From: JBCCFX01 sp039029515
GTDB lineage: Bacteria > Planctomycetota > Phycisphaerae > Phycisphaerales > SM1A02
DNA length: 33,458 bases
Reading direction: 5' to 3'
Assembly: GCA_039029515.1 (NCBI GenBank)
Contig: JBCCFX010000010.1
Coordinates: forward strand, 1 to 33,458
Shown here one piece after another: positions 15,701 through 24,335 of this stretch. Under the pieces are notes generated by a model. The model ran no database searches, was not told the DNA's origin, and saw only the letters and a program-made list of their open reading frames with translations. A program made the position numbers and the translations under genes. Every line of letters begins with the position of its first letter. Position 1 is the stretch's first letter.

Positions 15701-16540
15701 ATGAGCGAGCACGCAGCGCGAATCATTGCCGGCATCGTCCTGGCCTGTACCGCATTCTTCGCGGTCATCCATCTCGCGCCTTCCATGCAGAACGCCGCGG
15801 TCGCCGTCGCTGAAGTCAGCGCCGCTGATCCTGACGCCGAGTTCCGTCACCATGTTCAGCGCCTCTGGGACGCGCGACGCGATCGGGATTGGGCAATCAC
15901 ATTCGAATACCAGCACGACATGAACATCGCCGGTGGATCCGTCGAGGAATACGTGCAGTGGGCGGACGAGAACGAACCGTTCATCGTGCAGGACTACGAA
16001 CTGCTCGATATCGCAATCGATGGTGAGTTCGCCTGGGCTCAGATCGCATCACAGGATTCGATCCGACGATTCGAACACCTGCCGCCGCGCAACTCCGAAC
16101 GCTGGGAAAAGTGGTATCGCGACGCAGACGGCTGGCGACCGGTGCCTGGACAACTCGATGAATCCTATCCGACCGCGCCCGTATATCGCATTCGCGAGTT
16201 TGAACCCGCGCTGCGTCAGCGCTTCGTGCAGGCCTGGACGGCACAGCAGCGCAGTGACTGGGCATCGTTCGAGGATGTCCTCGAGCCCGCCGACCGTGAC
16301 AAACTCGACGCCGAGAGCTTTGAGTCCGCCACGACGGCCATGAACCTGATCGGTTGCGATGTGAAATGGGTGCAAGCCATTGGCAATGCCGGCAAGGTGC
16401 ACTTCGAAGTCGAATTCAAGATCAATGATCCAAGCCTGACCAAGCTGCCAAGCCAGAAACGCGACATCACGGAAGAGTGGTGGGTGCGCATCGACGGGCA
16501 GTGGTATATCGACCTCGACCGTGGGTCGGCGAATTCGTGA
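15701..16540 (+). CDS. Membrane-anchored or exported protein with two NTF2-like halves
   Basis: The 279-residue protein is not assigned to a named family. A membrane segment or signal (7-28) is followed by two similar halves, about 45-150 and 168-273. Each begins with a Trp-containing helix (VQRLWDARRDRDW; FVQAWTAQQRSDW) and ends with a strand pair carrying a W-W-Y/V-R-x-DG-W/Q motif (EKWYRDADGW; EWWVRIDGQWY). This layout suggests a duplicated SnoaL/NTF2-like cone fold, which usually binds small hydrophobic ligands or serves as a scaffold. The fold is inferred by eye. Start 15701 is preceded by CCGGAG; the longer in-frame opening lacks a ribosome site. The next gene starts 18 bp after its stop, so the two are probably cotranscribed. 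Confidence 0.75.
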   Translation: MSEHAARIIAGIVLACTAFFAVIHLAPSMQNAAVAVAEVSAADPDAEFRHHVQRLWDARRDRDWAITFEYQHDMNIAGGSVEEYVQWADENEPFIVQDYELLDIAIDGEFAWAQIASQDSIRRFEHLPPRNSERWEKWYRDADGWRPVPGQLDESYPTAPVYRIREFEPALRQRFVQAWTAQQRSDWASFEDVLEPADRDKLDAESFESATTAMNLIGCDVKWVQAIGNAGKVHFEVEFKINDPSLTKLPSQKRDITEEWWVRIDGQWYIDLDRGSANS

Positions 16541-16558
16541 GATGAGGAGAGTGAAGTG

Positions 16559-18073
16559 ATGAAGAACCGACACCATTCAATTGTGCTGATACCCATGACC
16601 ATGCTCGCCGCCACCACGGTGTGCCTGGTCGGTTGCGCGGATGAACCTGCCGACGAAACGGCAGCGAACACCAACGCGGCAACCGCGGAGACGGTCAGCG
16701 ATACGTCGACCACAGTGCCGGTCGCGGATGATGCAGCGGCATCGTCAGCGCCGACGGCGCCGTCGCTGTCGTTCACGTCCAGCAATGCCGGCCTTCCTGT
16801 CGACAAGATGTGGAAATGCGATCCGATCTTCGCGGACTTCAATGGTGATGGTCACATGGACATGGCCGCGATCCCGCGACTCGGCACCGGCGTGCGCGCC
16901 TGGGCCGGTGATGGCACCGGCAACTGGACCGAATCGTCCGACGGCCTGAAGACTGAGATTCGTTCGTGCGGCGGTGGCATTCAGTTCGCCGACGTGAACG
17001 GTGATGATCATCTGGACCTTTGCGTTGCCGATCACTGTCAAGGTGTCTTCGTGTACCTCGGCAACGGCGCTGGCGCATGGACCAAGGTCGTGGATTCCAT
17101 GTTCGCCGAAGAACTCGCGCCGGAAGGTCGCGTCATGCTCTTCCAGGGCGCTGAAGACCTTGCCACTGGCGATGTCGACGGTGATGGCGATGTCGACCTT
17201 GTTGTCGGCGCAAGCGATCATGGCGGTTTCACGCTCTGGCTCGGCGATGGCACCGGCGTGAACTGGGAACGTTCAACGTCCAACGGCGGTCTGCCGGCCA
17301 ACGGCTGGAACCCGCGCTCCATCCTGCACGACATGGATGGCGACGGTGACCTCGATCTCGTGTCCGCGACCTTCCAGGGACCGCGCATGTACACGAACGA
17401 CGGCGAAGGCTTCTTCTCGGAGCGCTCCGTCGGCCTGCCGCAGCCGACCGTGCAGGGCATCTATAACGGCATCAAGGTCGGCGACATGAACAACGACGGT
17501 CGCCCCGACATCGTTGCCGCCAACTGGTTCGATGGCCCGGAAATCTACTTCCAGGATGCGAACTATCGCTGGCGCAAAGCAACGCAGGATGTCTTCCCGG
17601 ACATGGTCGGCGGTGCGACCGGCGTCGCGATTGGTGACATCGATGGTGACTCGTATCCCGAGATCATCTGCACCGGTCGACTCGAGCGCAGCGCCGGTCT
17701 GATTCGCGGCGTGTTTGCGCTGCGGAATAACGGCGATGAGACGTTTACGTTTCTGAAGGACAGTGGATTGCCCAACACCGGACTGATGGCGATGTCCGGC
17801 GTGGAAATGGCAGACTTTACGAATGATGGCGTTCTCGACATCGTGGCTTGCAGTGGCCTGGCAGTGGAAACACCACTCAGCCCCACAAACCAGCCGGTGA
17901 TCGAAGCGCGCCTGATGGCATGGACGACATCCCGATCGCATGACGCACAGGAAGCGTCAGTCAGGGCATTGCGTCCCGGAGATACGAAGGATCAGTCGGA
18001 ACTGACCGCGACGGACACGGATGGCCGTCCACTCGCGTCGGTACCGGCGACGGCCCCCGATGAAGGAAGATAG
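16559..18073 (+). CDS. FG-GAP/VCBS repeat beta-propeller lipoprotein
   Basis: The 504-residue protein has a lipoprotein signal with lipobox VGC (Cys26) and a Thr/Ala-rich linker (to about 65). At least seven calcium-binding FG-GAP loops follow: DFNGDGHMD, DVNGDDHLD, DVDGDGDVD, DMDGDGDLD, DMNNDGRPD, DIDGDSYPE and DFTNDGVLD. They are spaced about 50-70 residues apart, as in integrin-like seven-bladed propellers. Such proteins usually mediate adhesion or form extracellular protein complexes. AGGAGA precedes ATG 16559; a GTG directly before it (16556) is the alternative start. It lies between the NTF2-like gene and the giant repeat gene, with only 56 bp to the latter, and may be part of the same transcription unit. 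The C-terminal 60 residues are low complexity. Confidence 0.9.
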   Translation: MKNRHHSIVLIPMTMLAATTVCLVGCADEPADETAANTNAATAETVSDTSTTVPVADDAAASSAPTAPSLSFTSSNAGLPVDKMWKCDPIFADFNGDGHMDMAAIPRLGTGVRAWAGDGTGNWTESSDGLKTEIRSCGGGIQFADVNGDDHLDLCVADHCQGVFVYLGNGAGAWTKVVDSMFAEELAPEGRVMLFQGAEDLATGDVDGDGDVDLVVGASDHGGFTLWLGDGTGVNWERSTSNGGLPANGWNPRSILHDMDGDGDLDLVSATFQGPRMYTNDGEGFFSERSVGLPQPTVQGIYNGIKVGDMNNDGRPDIVAANWFDGPEIYFQDANYRWRKATQDVFPDMVGGATGVAIGDIDGDSYPEIICTGRLERSAGLIRGVFALRNNGDETFTFLKDSGLPNTGLMAMSGVEMADFTNDGVLDIVACSGLAVETPLSPTNQPVIEARLMAWTTSRSHDAQEASVRALRPGDTKDQSELTATDTDGRPLASVPATAPDEGR

Positions 18074-18083
18074 GGCGGGCCGG

Positions 18084-18101
18084 GCGCGAGGGTACTCGCG
18101 C
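18084..18101 (+). other. Small hairpin in the leader of the giant repeat gene
   Basis: GCGCGAG (18084-18090) and CTCGCGC (18095-18101) form a 7-bp stem with a 4-nt loop between the propeller gene and the giant gene. There is no T-run after it, so it is more likely an RNA processing or translation element than a terminator. Confidence 0.35.
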
Positions 18102-18129
18102 TAAATGCGGTAAACAAGGGGTCTTAGGA

Positions 18130-21100
18130 ATGGGAGAAATTCGACTGCGATCGCTGCGCGCCGGAATGGCCGCTCTCGGTCTGTCACTTCTGGCAGGAAG
18201 CGCTGTCCGTGCAACGGAACTGTCGCCCAACCCCGAACTGCAGCTTCAAGCTCCCGGACTCTCCTTCGTCATCGGAGGCGTTGGCCTGCGCGATGCGCAG
18301 GCCATCAACGATGGCAACACCCTGACGGTCTCGACGCCGCGACTTGCGCGCGGCGCAGATACAAATCTGTCGTTGCCGGTTGACGGTCCTATTCAGGCCG
18401 CGTTCATCTATTGGGGCGGGCGTGGGACCGTACTTGGTGATGAAGACATCCTGATCGACGATCAACTCGTCAAAGGTACGCTGATCGGAACCGAGTTCAC
18501 TCGAACCGATCCGGGCTTGAGCGATCCGCCCCAGGAAGATGGCAACACCATCCAGCCATCGGCGGTCATCCTCGCCGAACTGCTGCGCCATGTCGACATC
18601 GATGACGGTGACGACGTTGCCGCGCTGCTGCCAAACACCACCGCATACATCTACGGCGCTGACGTGACGGAACTCATTGCCGGTTCGTTCATGCCGCCGG
18701 GTGAAGTCGCGGTCATGATCGAAGATCCGACCCCGGGCGATGAATCAAGTGAACTCGACGGCGCTTCGTTGCTCATCATCTACAGCGATCCGAACGACAC
18801 GCGGTCATATCGCATCAGCGTCTGGGAAGGCTGCGACTTCGCGTACGCGCCGCGTCTGCCGGATGACCCCGGCTTTACGACGCCGGTGAACTTCATGTAC
18901 GGAGCAGCTGCGGCTGATCGAACCGCTGAACTGGCCATCGTTGTTGGCGACTCCACGCCGGATCGTCCTGATCGCATCGAGATCACAGCGAACCCGGACA
19001 TTGTCAACCCATTCGATGCATCGGATGGCGCGCAATGGGATACCGATCAATTCACGTTCAACATTCCCGCTGGCGCTGAGAGCACAGTGGTTGAATGCGT
19101 CTCGCCGCCCGAAGCGGGTGTCGTTGCAGATTCACTGATCTGGAGTCTTGCGGTATTCCGCGCGCCATGTGACAGCGCGATCGGCGATCGCATCTGGGAA
19201 GATCTCAACGGCAACGGCATTCAGGACGACGGTGAACCCGGACTGCCGAACATTCCAGTTCAGCTCTTCCTCGATACCCAGCCCGATCCGACGTTCCTCG
19301 ATGAGACGATGACCGATCTCAACGGCGACTACCTCTTCGCAGGCCTGTGCTCAGGCGACTATCGCCTGGTCGTGAACAACGGCACAGCGCCGATGGGCTA
19401 CCAGGAAACAACTGCATTCGCAGGTGGTGATCCTGAGACCGACAGCAATTGCGTTGACGGCGTGATGCTGGTGACGCTGGTCGATGACACGACCGCCGAT
19501 CTGACGCTCGATTGCGGCTTCCGCCCGTTCGCGGCGCCGGGCGCTTGTTGTCTCCCCGATGGCTCGTGCATCGAAGTGACCATGGATGATTGCACGCTGA
19601 GTGGCGGCACATTCGCCGGTCCGGACAGCGAGTGCGCGGAAACAAACTGCCCGCAGCCCGGCGCATGCTGTCTTCCCGATGGCACATGTCGACTCGAGAT
19701 CGTCATCGGCGGTGGCCCATGTGCGGCCGACGGCGGTGTCTATCAGGGTGATGACACGACCTGCGCAGAATCCAACTGCATCGGCGCCTGCTGTCACGCA
19801 GATGGCACATGTACTGAAGTCGAGTTGATCGTGTGCATGTCACGTGGTGGTCTCTATCAGGGCCTGAACGTCTCCTGTGCCGCAACATCGTGCCCGCAGC
19901 CCGGTGCCTGCTGTCTGCCCGATGGCACATGTCGACAGGACCCGCTCATCAACGGCGTGTTCTGCATGTTCGACGGCGGAACCTATCAGGGCAACGACAC
20001 GATCTGCGCTACGGCGAACTGCCCCGCTGGCGCGTGCTGTTTCGATGATGGCTCATGCCTCGACGACACGAGCGAACCGGATTGCCTCACCGCCGGCGGT
20101 ACGTGGAGTGGACTCGGATCAACCTGTGCAACCGCGAACTGCCCGCAGCCGGGCGCGTGCTGCCTGCCGAACGGGACCTGCGAACAGCAGACGATGATCG
20201 GTGGCAGTAGTTGCGTTGCACAAGGCGGCATGTATCAGGGCGATGGAACGACCTGCGCAACCACGAACTGTCCTGGCGGTGCGTGCTGCCTTGATGACGG
20301 GAGCTGCGTTGCCAACATCAGTCTGCCCGCATGTACGTTGCAAGGCGGTCAGTGGGCCGGTCTGAACGTGACGTGCGCAGCCGCCGATTGCGCGCAACCG
20401 GGCGCGTGCTGCCTGATCAACGGTTCGTGCATCTCTGTGCCGCCAGGCGGACAGGAATGCATCAATCAAGGCGGTGAATACCAGGGTGATGGCAAGAGCT
20501 GTGCAACCACGCTCTGCCTGCCGCCCATGGGTGCGTGCTGCAACATCGATGGCACATGCTCGATGGAGGTGCAGTTCAACTGTGAAACCAAGGGTGGCAT
20601 CTATCAGGGCGACCTGACGAACTGCGGCAACGTGGTGTGCCCGCCGACCGGCGCATGCTGTTTCGACGATGGCTCATGCCTCGACGTGATCAATTCATGG
20701 TGTGTCGGCCAGGGCGGCACGTTTGCGGGTGATGGAACGAGTTGCGCGACATTCGATTGTCCGCAGCCGCCCGGGGCGTGTTGCCTGCCGACTGGTGTCT
20801 GCGTCTCTGTGCCCGAAGAACAATGTGACACGCTCGGTGGCGTGTTCGCCGGCGACTTCACGCTGTGCGGTGACGTGGCATGCGCTCAGCCTGGCGCGTG
20901 CTGCCTGCCAAACGGAACATGTCGACAGGAACCGGTCATCGGTGGCGCGACGTGCGTGGGTGACGGCGGTGTCTATCAGGGTGATGACACAACCTGCGCT
21001 GCGGTGAGTTGCCCTGCAGGCGCCTGCTGCCTTCCGGATGGGACATGCGTGGATGATCAGGATGAACCAACATGTCTGCTCAGTGGCGGGCAATGGCAGG

Positions 21101-24084
21101 GGCTGAGCACGACGTGCGCAGCGTCGTCATGTCCGCAGCCCGGCGCGTGTTGTCTCGGCGATGGAACCTGTCGAATGGAAACCGTCATCGGCGGTGCCCA
21201 GTGCGTGGCCGATGGTGGAACCTATCAAGGCGATGGCACGACATGCGGTACGGTGCAGTGCCCGGGTGGTGCATGCTGCTTCCCGACTGGTATCTGTACT
21301 GACAATCGAACGGAACCGGACTGCGTGATGTTCGGTGGAGTCTGGCAGGGACTCGGCTCGACGTGTGCCGATGCCAATTGCCCGCAGCCTGGTGCGTGTT
21401 GTCTGCCGGACGGTTCGTGTCGACAGGAAACAGAAATCGGCGGCGGACGATGCCTGACCGACGGCGGTACGTATCAGGGCGACGGCACACTGTGTGTCGA
21501 CGTTGATTGCCCCGCCGGCGCGTGCTGCCTCACCGACGGCCAGTGTCTCGATGACACGGAAGAAGCCGATTGCCTCGCCGCTGGCGGAAGCTGGCAGGGA
21601 CTGGGCAGCGACTGCGCGACCGCGAACTGCCCGCAACCGGGCGTATGCTGTTTCGCAGATGGAACGTGCGGCATCGATCCGATGATCGGTGGCGCGATGT
21701 GCACGTCGCGCGGCGGAACGTATCAGGGCGATGACACCACCTGCGCGACGGTCGTCTGCCCCGCTGGCGCGTGCTGTCTGACCGATGGCACATGTCAGGA
21801 TGAAGTCACTGAACCCGATTGCATCAACGCAGGCGGAACGTGGCAGGGACTCAGTTCGACCTGTGTAACTTCGAATTGTCCGACTGGGGCGTGCTGCTTC
21901 CCGGATGGAACCTGTGCTGAGCAGAGTCAGCCGGATTGCACCACCAACGGTGGCGTCTGGCAGGGTGTCACGACGACGTGTGCGGATGTGATGTGTCCGC
22001 AGCCGGGTGCATGCTGTCTTGCCGATGGTTCATGTCGAATGGAAATGCTCATCGGCGGTGCGCAGTGCATCGCGGATGGTGGAACATACCAAGGTGATGG
22101 CACCGATTGCCTGACGGTCAATTGCCCGGGCGGCGCCTGCTGCTTCAGTGATGGATCGTGCCAGGACAATGTCTCGCTCGCCGACTGCGCCGGCGCTGCC
22201 GGTGTGTGGCAAGGCCTCGGCGTCACGTGCGCTGGTGCGGCGTGTCCGCAGCCGGGTGCATGTTGTCTGCCGGATGGCACGTGCCGAATCGAAGGCGTGA
22301 TCTCAGGATTCCAGTGCCTGGCGGATGGCGGCGTCTATCAGGGTGACGGCACGAATTGTGTTTCGTCCTCGTGTCCGACAGGCGCGTGCTGCCTGGTCGA
22401 CGGTTCGTGCATCGCACTTCCGCTCGCTGACTGTACCGCAACCGGCGGTCAGTGGCAGGGCGTGCTGGTCGATTGCGCTACCTTCACCTGCCCGCAGCCT
22501 GGTGCATGCTGCATGACCGATGGGACATGCATGCAGAGCGCGCTCGCGGGTGGACTCGATTGCGTCGGGCTCGGTGGTACGTATCAAGGTGATGACACCA
22601 CGTGCGCCACCGTCACATGCCCGCAGGGTGCGTGCTGCTTCGACGATGGCTCGTGCACAGTGCAGCCGGAACCTGACTGTGAAAACAACGGTGGTGTCTG
22701 GCAGGGATTGGGCACGATCTGTGGTCCGTTCTCATGCCCGCCGGGCGGCGCGTGCTGCTTCGTCAACGGACAGTGCGGTTTCCTCACACAGACGGCGTGT
22801 CTCGCGAATGGCGGCCTGTGGAACGGTGCTGGTATTGCCTGTCAGGATATCGTCTGCGAGCAGCCGCCCACGCGTGGCAACTGCTCGGAGAAAGGCAGTC
22901 TGATTGTCTTCCCGAAGGTTGAATTGCGTTGGAATGCCGCAGGCCAGTTGATTCAGGACACGTTCATTCAGTTGACGAATGACTACAACAACGATGTGCA
23001 GGTGCAGTTGTACTTCATCAATGGCGATCCGCCGGTGGATGCGATGGGCAACGAGCGTGCGCATCCGGGATGGAACTGGGTTGATGTGCTTGTGCCGCTG
23101 ACAGGCGATCAGTCACTGTACTGGTCAGCCGACACTGGCCAGCCGTTTGGTGTGTCGCCGTTCCGCGTGCTCGATCCGGGATTCCCGCCGGGACGTCCGG
23201 TGGATCCCGCGGTACCGAATGGCGAGCGCATGCTGCGTGGCTACGTCATTGGCTGGGCGGTCAATAATCTTGGCCAGCAGATCAAGTGGAACCACAGTGC
23301 GGGTGAAGCACCGATCGTCAACTACGAACGACAGTTCGCGTGGATGTACAACGCATGTACGTTCGCAGTACGCGATGATGCAATTGCGCACGGCGCGGTC
23401 GCAGGGCCGGCAGGCCAGCTCATTCTGGACGGCCAGTTGTACGACGCCGTCCCGGATCTGCTGTTGATGAACTTCGATGCTTCGGCCCTCGCGCAACCAA
23501 TGCCGATTGACTCCGCAGTTGTCTTGCATCCGATGACCGTCGATCTCCGTCAGGAGACCGCCGGTCCGGTGACAACCAAGGCGAGCTTCGAAGTGTGGAA
23601 CGAGAACGAAGTGAAGTTCTCAGGTGCGGATCGTTGCATCACATGCTGGGATTGTTTCCTGCTGAGTGACTTCGACGTGCCGAATCACTTCCTGATCGAA
23701 AACCTTCAGACCGCGGTCGGCAAAGCACGCATACAGGGCCTGTCGAGTCAGCTCTGTCATGTCGACTTCGATCCGTCGAACAATGACAGCTTCCCGTTCC
23801 CGCCGGGACCGGGCGACAACGTTGATCCGCGCGATGTGGTGAGCCAGGCAGCGGCGCTCATCGGTGTTCGCGTGCGGTACTTCCAATTCGGAACGACGGC
23901 GTTCGGCGCGGCTGGCGGCAACCTCGTCGGCATGGGCTATGAGGACGCTGCGATTCAGTACGACATCATGACGTTCCCGCCGTCATCTCCCACAGAGGAC
24001 GATGACAATGAGCCGGCTGAGGCCGACACGTCGTTTGATGCATGGTTGGACTCGACGCTCCGCGATGCGAAGCGAGCGCGATGA
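18130..24084 (+). CDS. Giant secreted protein: SdrD-B-like domain, 27 six-Cys repeats, orphan C-terminal module
   Basis: The 1984-residue extracellular protein was not recognised as a whole. In order: Sec signal (1-28, ending VRA); a beta-rich N-terminal domain (30-345) with AFIYWGGRG; an SdrD B-like/Cna-B type domain (352-466) opening with DLNGNGIQDDGEPG, a calcium-site style loop; and 27 tandem repeats of about 41 residues (471-1580). A C-terminal module follows (1585-1984), homologous to the 437-residue protein at 14032. Each repeat has six cysteines in the order GACC, DG-x-C, a central C, then two more, so about 162 Cys in total, presumably all disulfide bonded outside the cell. No LPXTG, PEP-CTERM or membrane anchor is present. 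AAGGGG lies 8 bases before ATG 18130. It is probably a fibre or surface-layer component; that role is inferred from architecture. Confidence 0.93.
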   Translation: MGEIRLRSLRAGMAALGLSLLAGSAVRATELSPNPELQLQAPGLSFVIGGVGLRDAQAINDGNTLTVSTPRLARGADTNLSLPVDGPIQAAFIYWGGRGTVLGDEDILIDDQLVKGTLIGTEFTRTDPGLSDPPQEDGNTIQPSAVILAELLRHVDIDDGDDVAALLPNTTAYIYGADVTELIAGSFMPPGEVAVMIEDPTPGDESSELDGASLLIIYSDPNDTRSYRISVWEGCDFAYAPRLPDDPGFTTPVNFMYGAAAADRTAELAIVVGDSTPDRPDRIEITANPDIVNPFDASDGAQWDTDQFTFNIPAGAESTVVECVSPPEAGVVADSLIWSLAVFRAPCDSAIGDRIWEDLNGNGIQDDGEPGLPNIPVQLFLDTQPDPTFLDETMTDLNGDYLFAGLCSGDYRLVVNNGTAPMGYQETTAFAGGDPETDSNCVDGVMLVTLVDDTTADLTLDCGFRPFAAPGACCLPDGSCIEVTMDDCTLSGGTFAGPDSECAETNCPQPGACCLPDGTCRLEIVIGGGPCAADGGVYQGDDTTCAESNCIGACCHADGTCTEVELIVCMSRGGLYQGLNVSCAATSCPQPGACCLPDGTCRQDPLINGVFCMFDGGTYQGNDTICATANCPAGACCFDDGSCLDDTSEPDCLTAGGTWSGLGSTCATANCPQPGACCLPNGTCEQQTMIGGSSCVAQGGMYQGDGTTCATTNCPGGACCLDDGSCVANISLPACTLQGGQWAGLNVTCAAADCAQPGACCLINGSCISVPPGGQECINQGGEYQGDGKSCATTLCLPPMGACCNIDGTCSMEVQFNCETKGGIYQGDLTNCGNVVCPPTGACCFDDGSCLDVINSWCVGQGGTFAGDGTSCATFDCPQPPGACCLPTGVCVSVPEEQCDTLGGVFAGDFTLCGDVACAQPGACCLPNGTCRQEPVIGGATCVGDGGVYQGDDTTCAAVSCPAGACCLPDGTCVDDQDEPTCLLSGGQWQGLSTTCAASSCPQPGACCLGDGTCRMETVIGGAQCVADGGTYQGDGTTCGTVQCPGGACCFPTGICTDNRTEPDCVMFGGVWQGLGSTCADANCPQPGACCLPDGSCRQETEIGGGRCLTDGGTYQGDGTLCVDVDCPAGACCLTDGQCLDDTEEADCLAAGGSWQGLGSDCATANCPQPGVCCFADGTCGIDPMIGGAMCTSRGGTYQGDDTTCATVVCPAGACCLTDGTCQDEVTEPDCINAGGTWQGLSSTCVTSNCPTGACCFPDGTCAEQSQPDCTTNGGVWQGVTTTCADVMCPQPGACCLADGSCRMEMLIGGAQCIADGGTYQGDGTDCLTVNCPGGACCFSDGSCQDNVSLADCAGAAGVWQGLGVTCAGAACPQPGACCLPDGTCRIEGVISGFQCLADGGVYQGDGTNCVSSSCPTGACCLVDGSCIALPLADCTATGGQWQGVLVDCATFTCPQPGACCMTDGTCMQSALAGGLDCVGLGGTYQGDDTTCATVTCPQGACCFDDGSCTVQPEPDCENNGGVWQGLGTICGPFSCPPGGACCFVNGQCGFLTQTACLANGGLWNGAGIACQDIVCEQPPTRGNCSEKGSLIVFPKVELRWNAAGQLIQDTFIQLTNDYNNDVQVQLYFINGDPPVDAMGNERAHPGWNWVDVLVPLTGDQSLYWSADTGQPFGVSPFRVLDPGFPPGRPVDPAVPNGERMLRGYVIGWAVNNLGQQIKWNHSAGEAPIVNYERQFAWMYNACTFAVRDDAIAHGAVAGPAGQLILDGQLYDAVPDLLLMNFDASALAQPMPIDSAVVLHPMTVDLRQETAGPVTTKASFEVWNENEVKFSGADRCITCWDCFLLSDFDVPNHFLIENLQTAVGKARIQGLSSQLCHVDFDPSNNDSFPFPPGPGDNVDPRDVVSQAAALIGVRVRYFQFGTTAFGAAGGNLVGMGYEDAAIQYDIMTFPPSSPTEDDDNEPAEADTSFDAWLDSTLRDAKRAR
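19540..22869 (+). repeat. 27 tandem in-frame Cys-rich repeats of about 123 bp
   Basis: Every unit begins GACC (one GVCC, repeat 18), continues with DG-S/T-C, and has G-G-x-Y/W-Q-G in the middle before the last two cysteines. Two unit types alternate. Type A has an extra pair of residues between the third and fourth Cys, keeps YQGD, and ends CPA/CPG/CPT. Type B is shorter, keeps WQGL, and ends CPQP. The A-B pair is therefore the apparent amplification unit (about 82 residues, 246 bp), clearest in repeats 12-19 and 21-26. The unit count could be wrong if the assembler collapsed repeats. Confidence 0.93.
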
Positions 24085-24125
24085 TGGACACCGGGGCATG
24101 GTGCCTTCTGGTGTGTGGGGGGACC

Positions 24126-24156
24126 GGGCGGAGCGGCCAGATCACCTGGCCCGCCC
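24126..24156 (+). terminator. Possible terminator after the giant repeat gene
   Basis: An interrupted GC-rich stem pairs GGGCG (24126-24130) and GGCCAG (24135-24140) with CTGGCC (24146-24151) and CGCCC (24152-24156), with a bulge of four bases. It is followed by GTGTTCC and later CCCCTTT, a poor T-tract. It lies about 40 bp after the stop codon. Confidence 0.45.
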
Positions 24157-24335
24157 GTGTTCCTGCCCCTTTCAGGCGTGGACAGACCGCACTCAGTGGC
24201 CAATAATCACGGAGTAAGTCCTGCTTTGACAGGGAGTTTCGGGAATTCACTTGGCGCGAATGGGCTTTTCGGGTCCATTGATGGGACGTCACTGGAATTG
24301 AAGACTGGGGTGCCTCGATGGTGAGGGAGTGTCTC

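Noticed and set aside
19540..22869. Regular repeats considered as a CRISPR array
   Set aside because: The period is about 123 bp, the units are in frame and differ at third positions, and they encode a conserved protein repeat.
24225..24260. TTGACA near 24226 as a promoter for the beta-helix gene
   Set aside because: No acceptable -10 hexamer lies 16-18 bases downstream.
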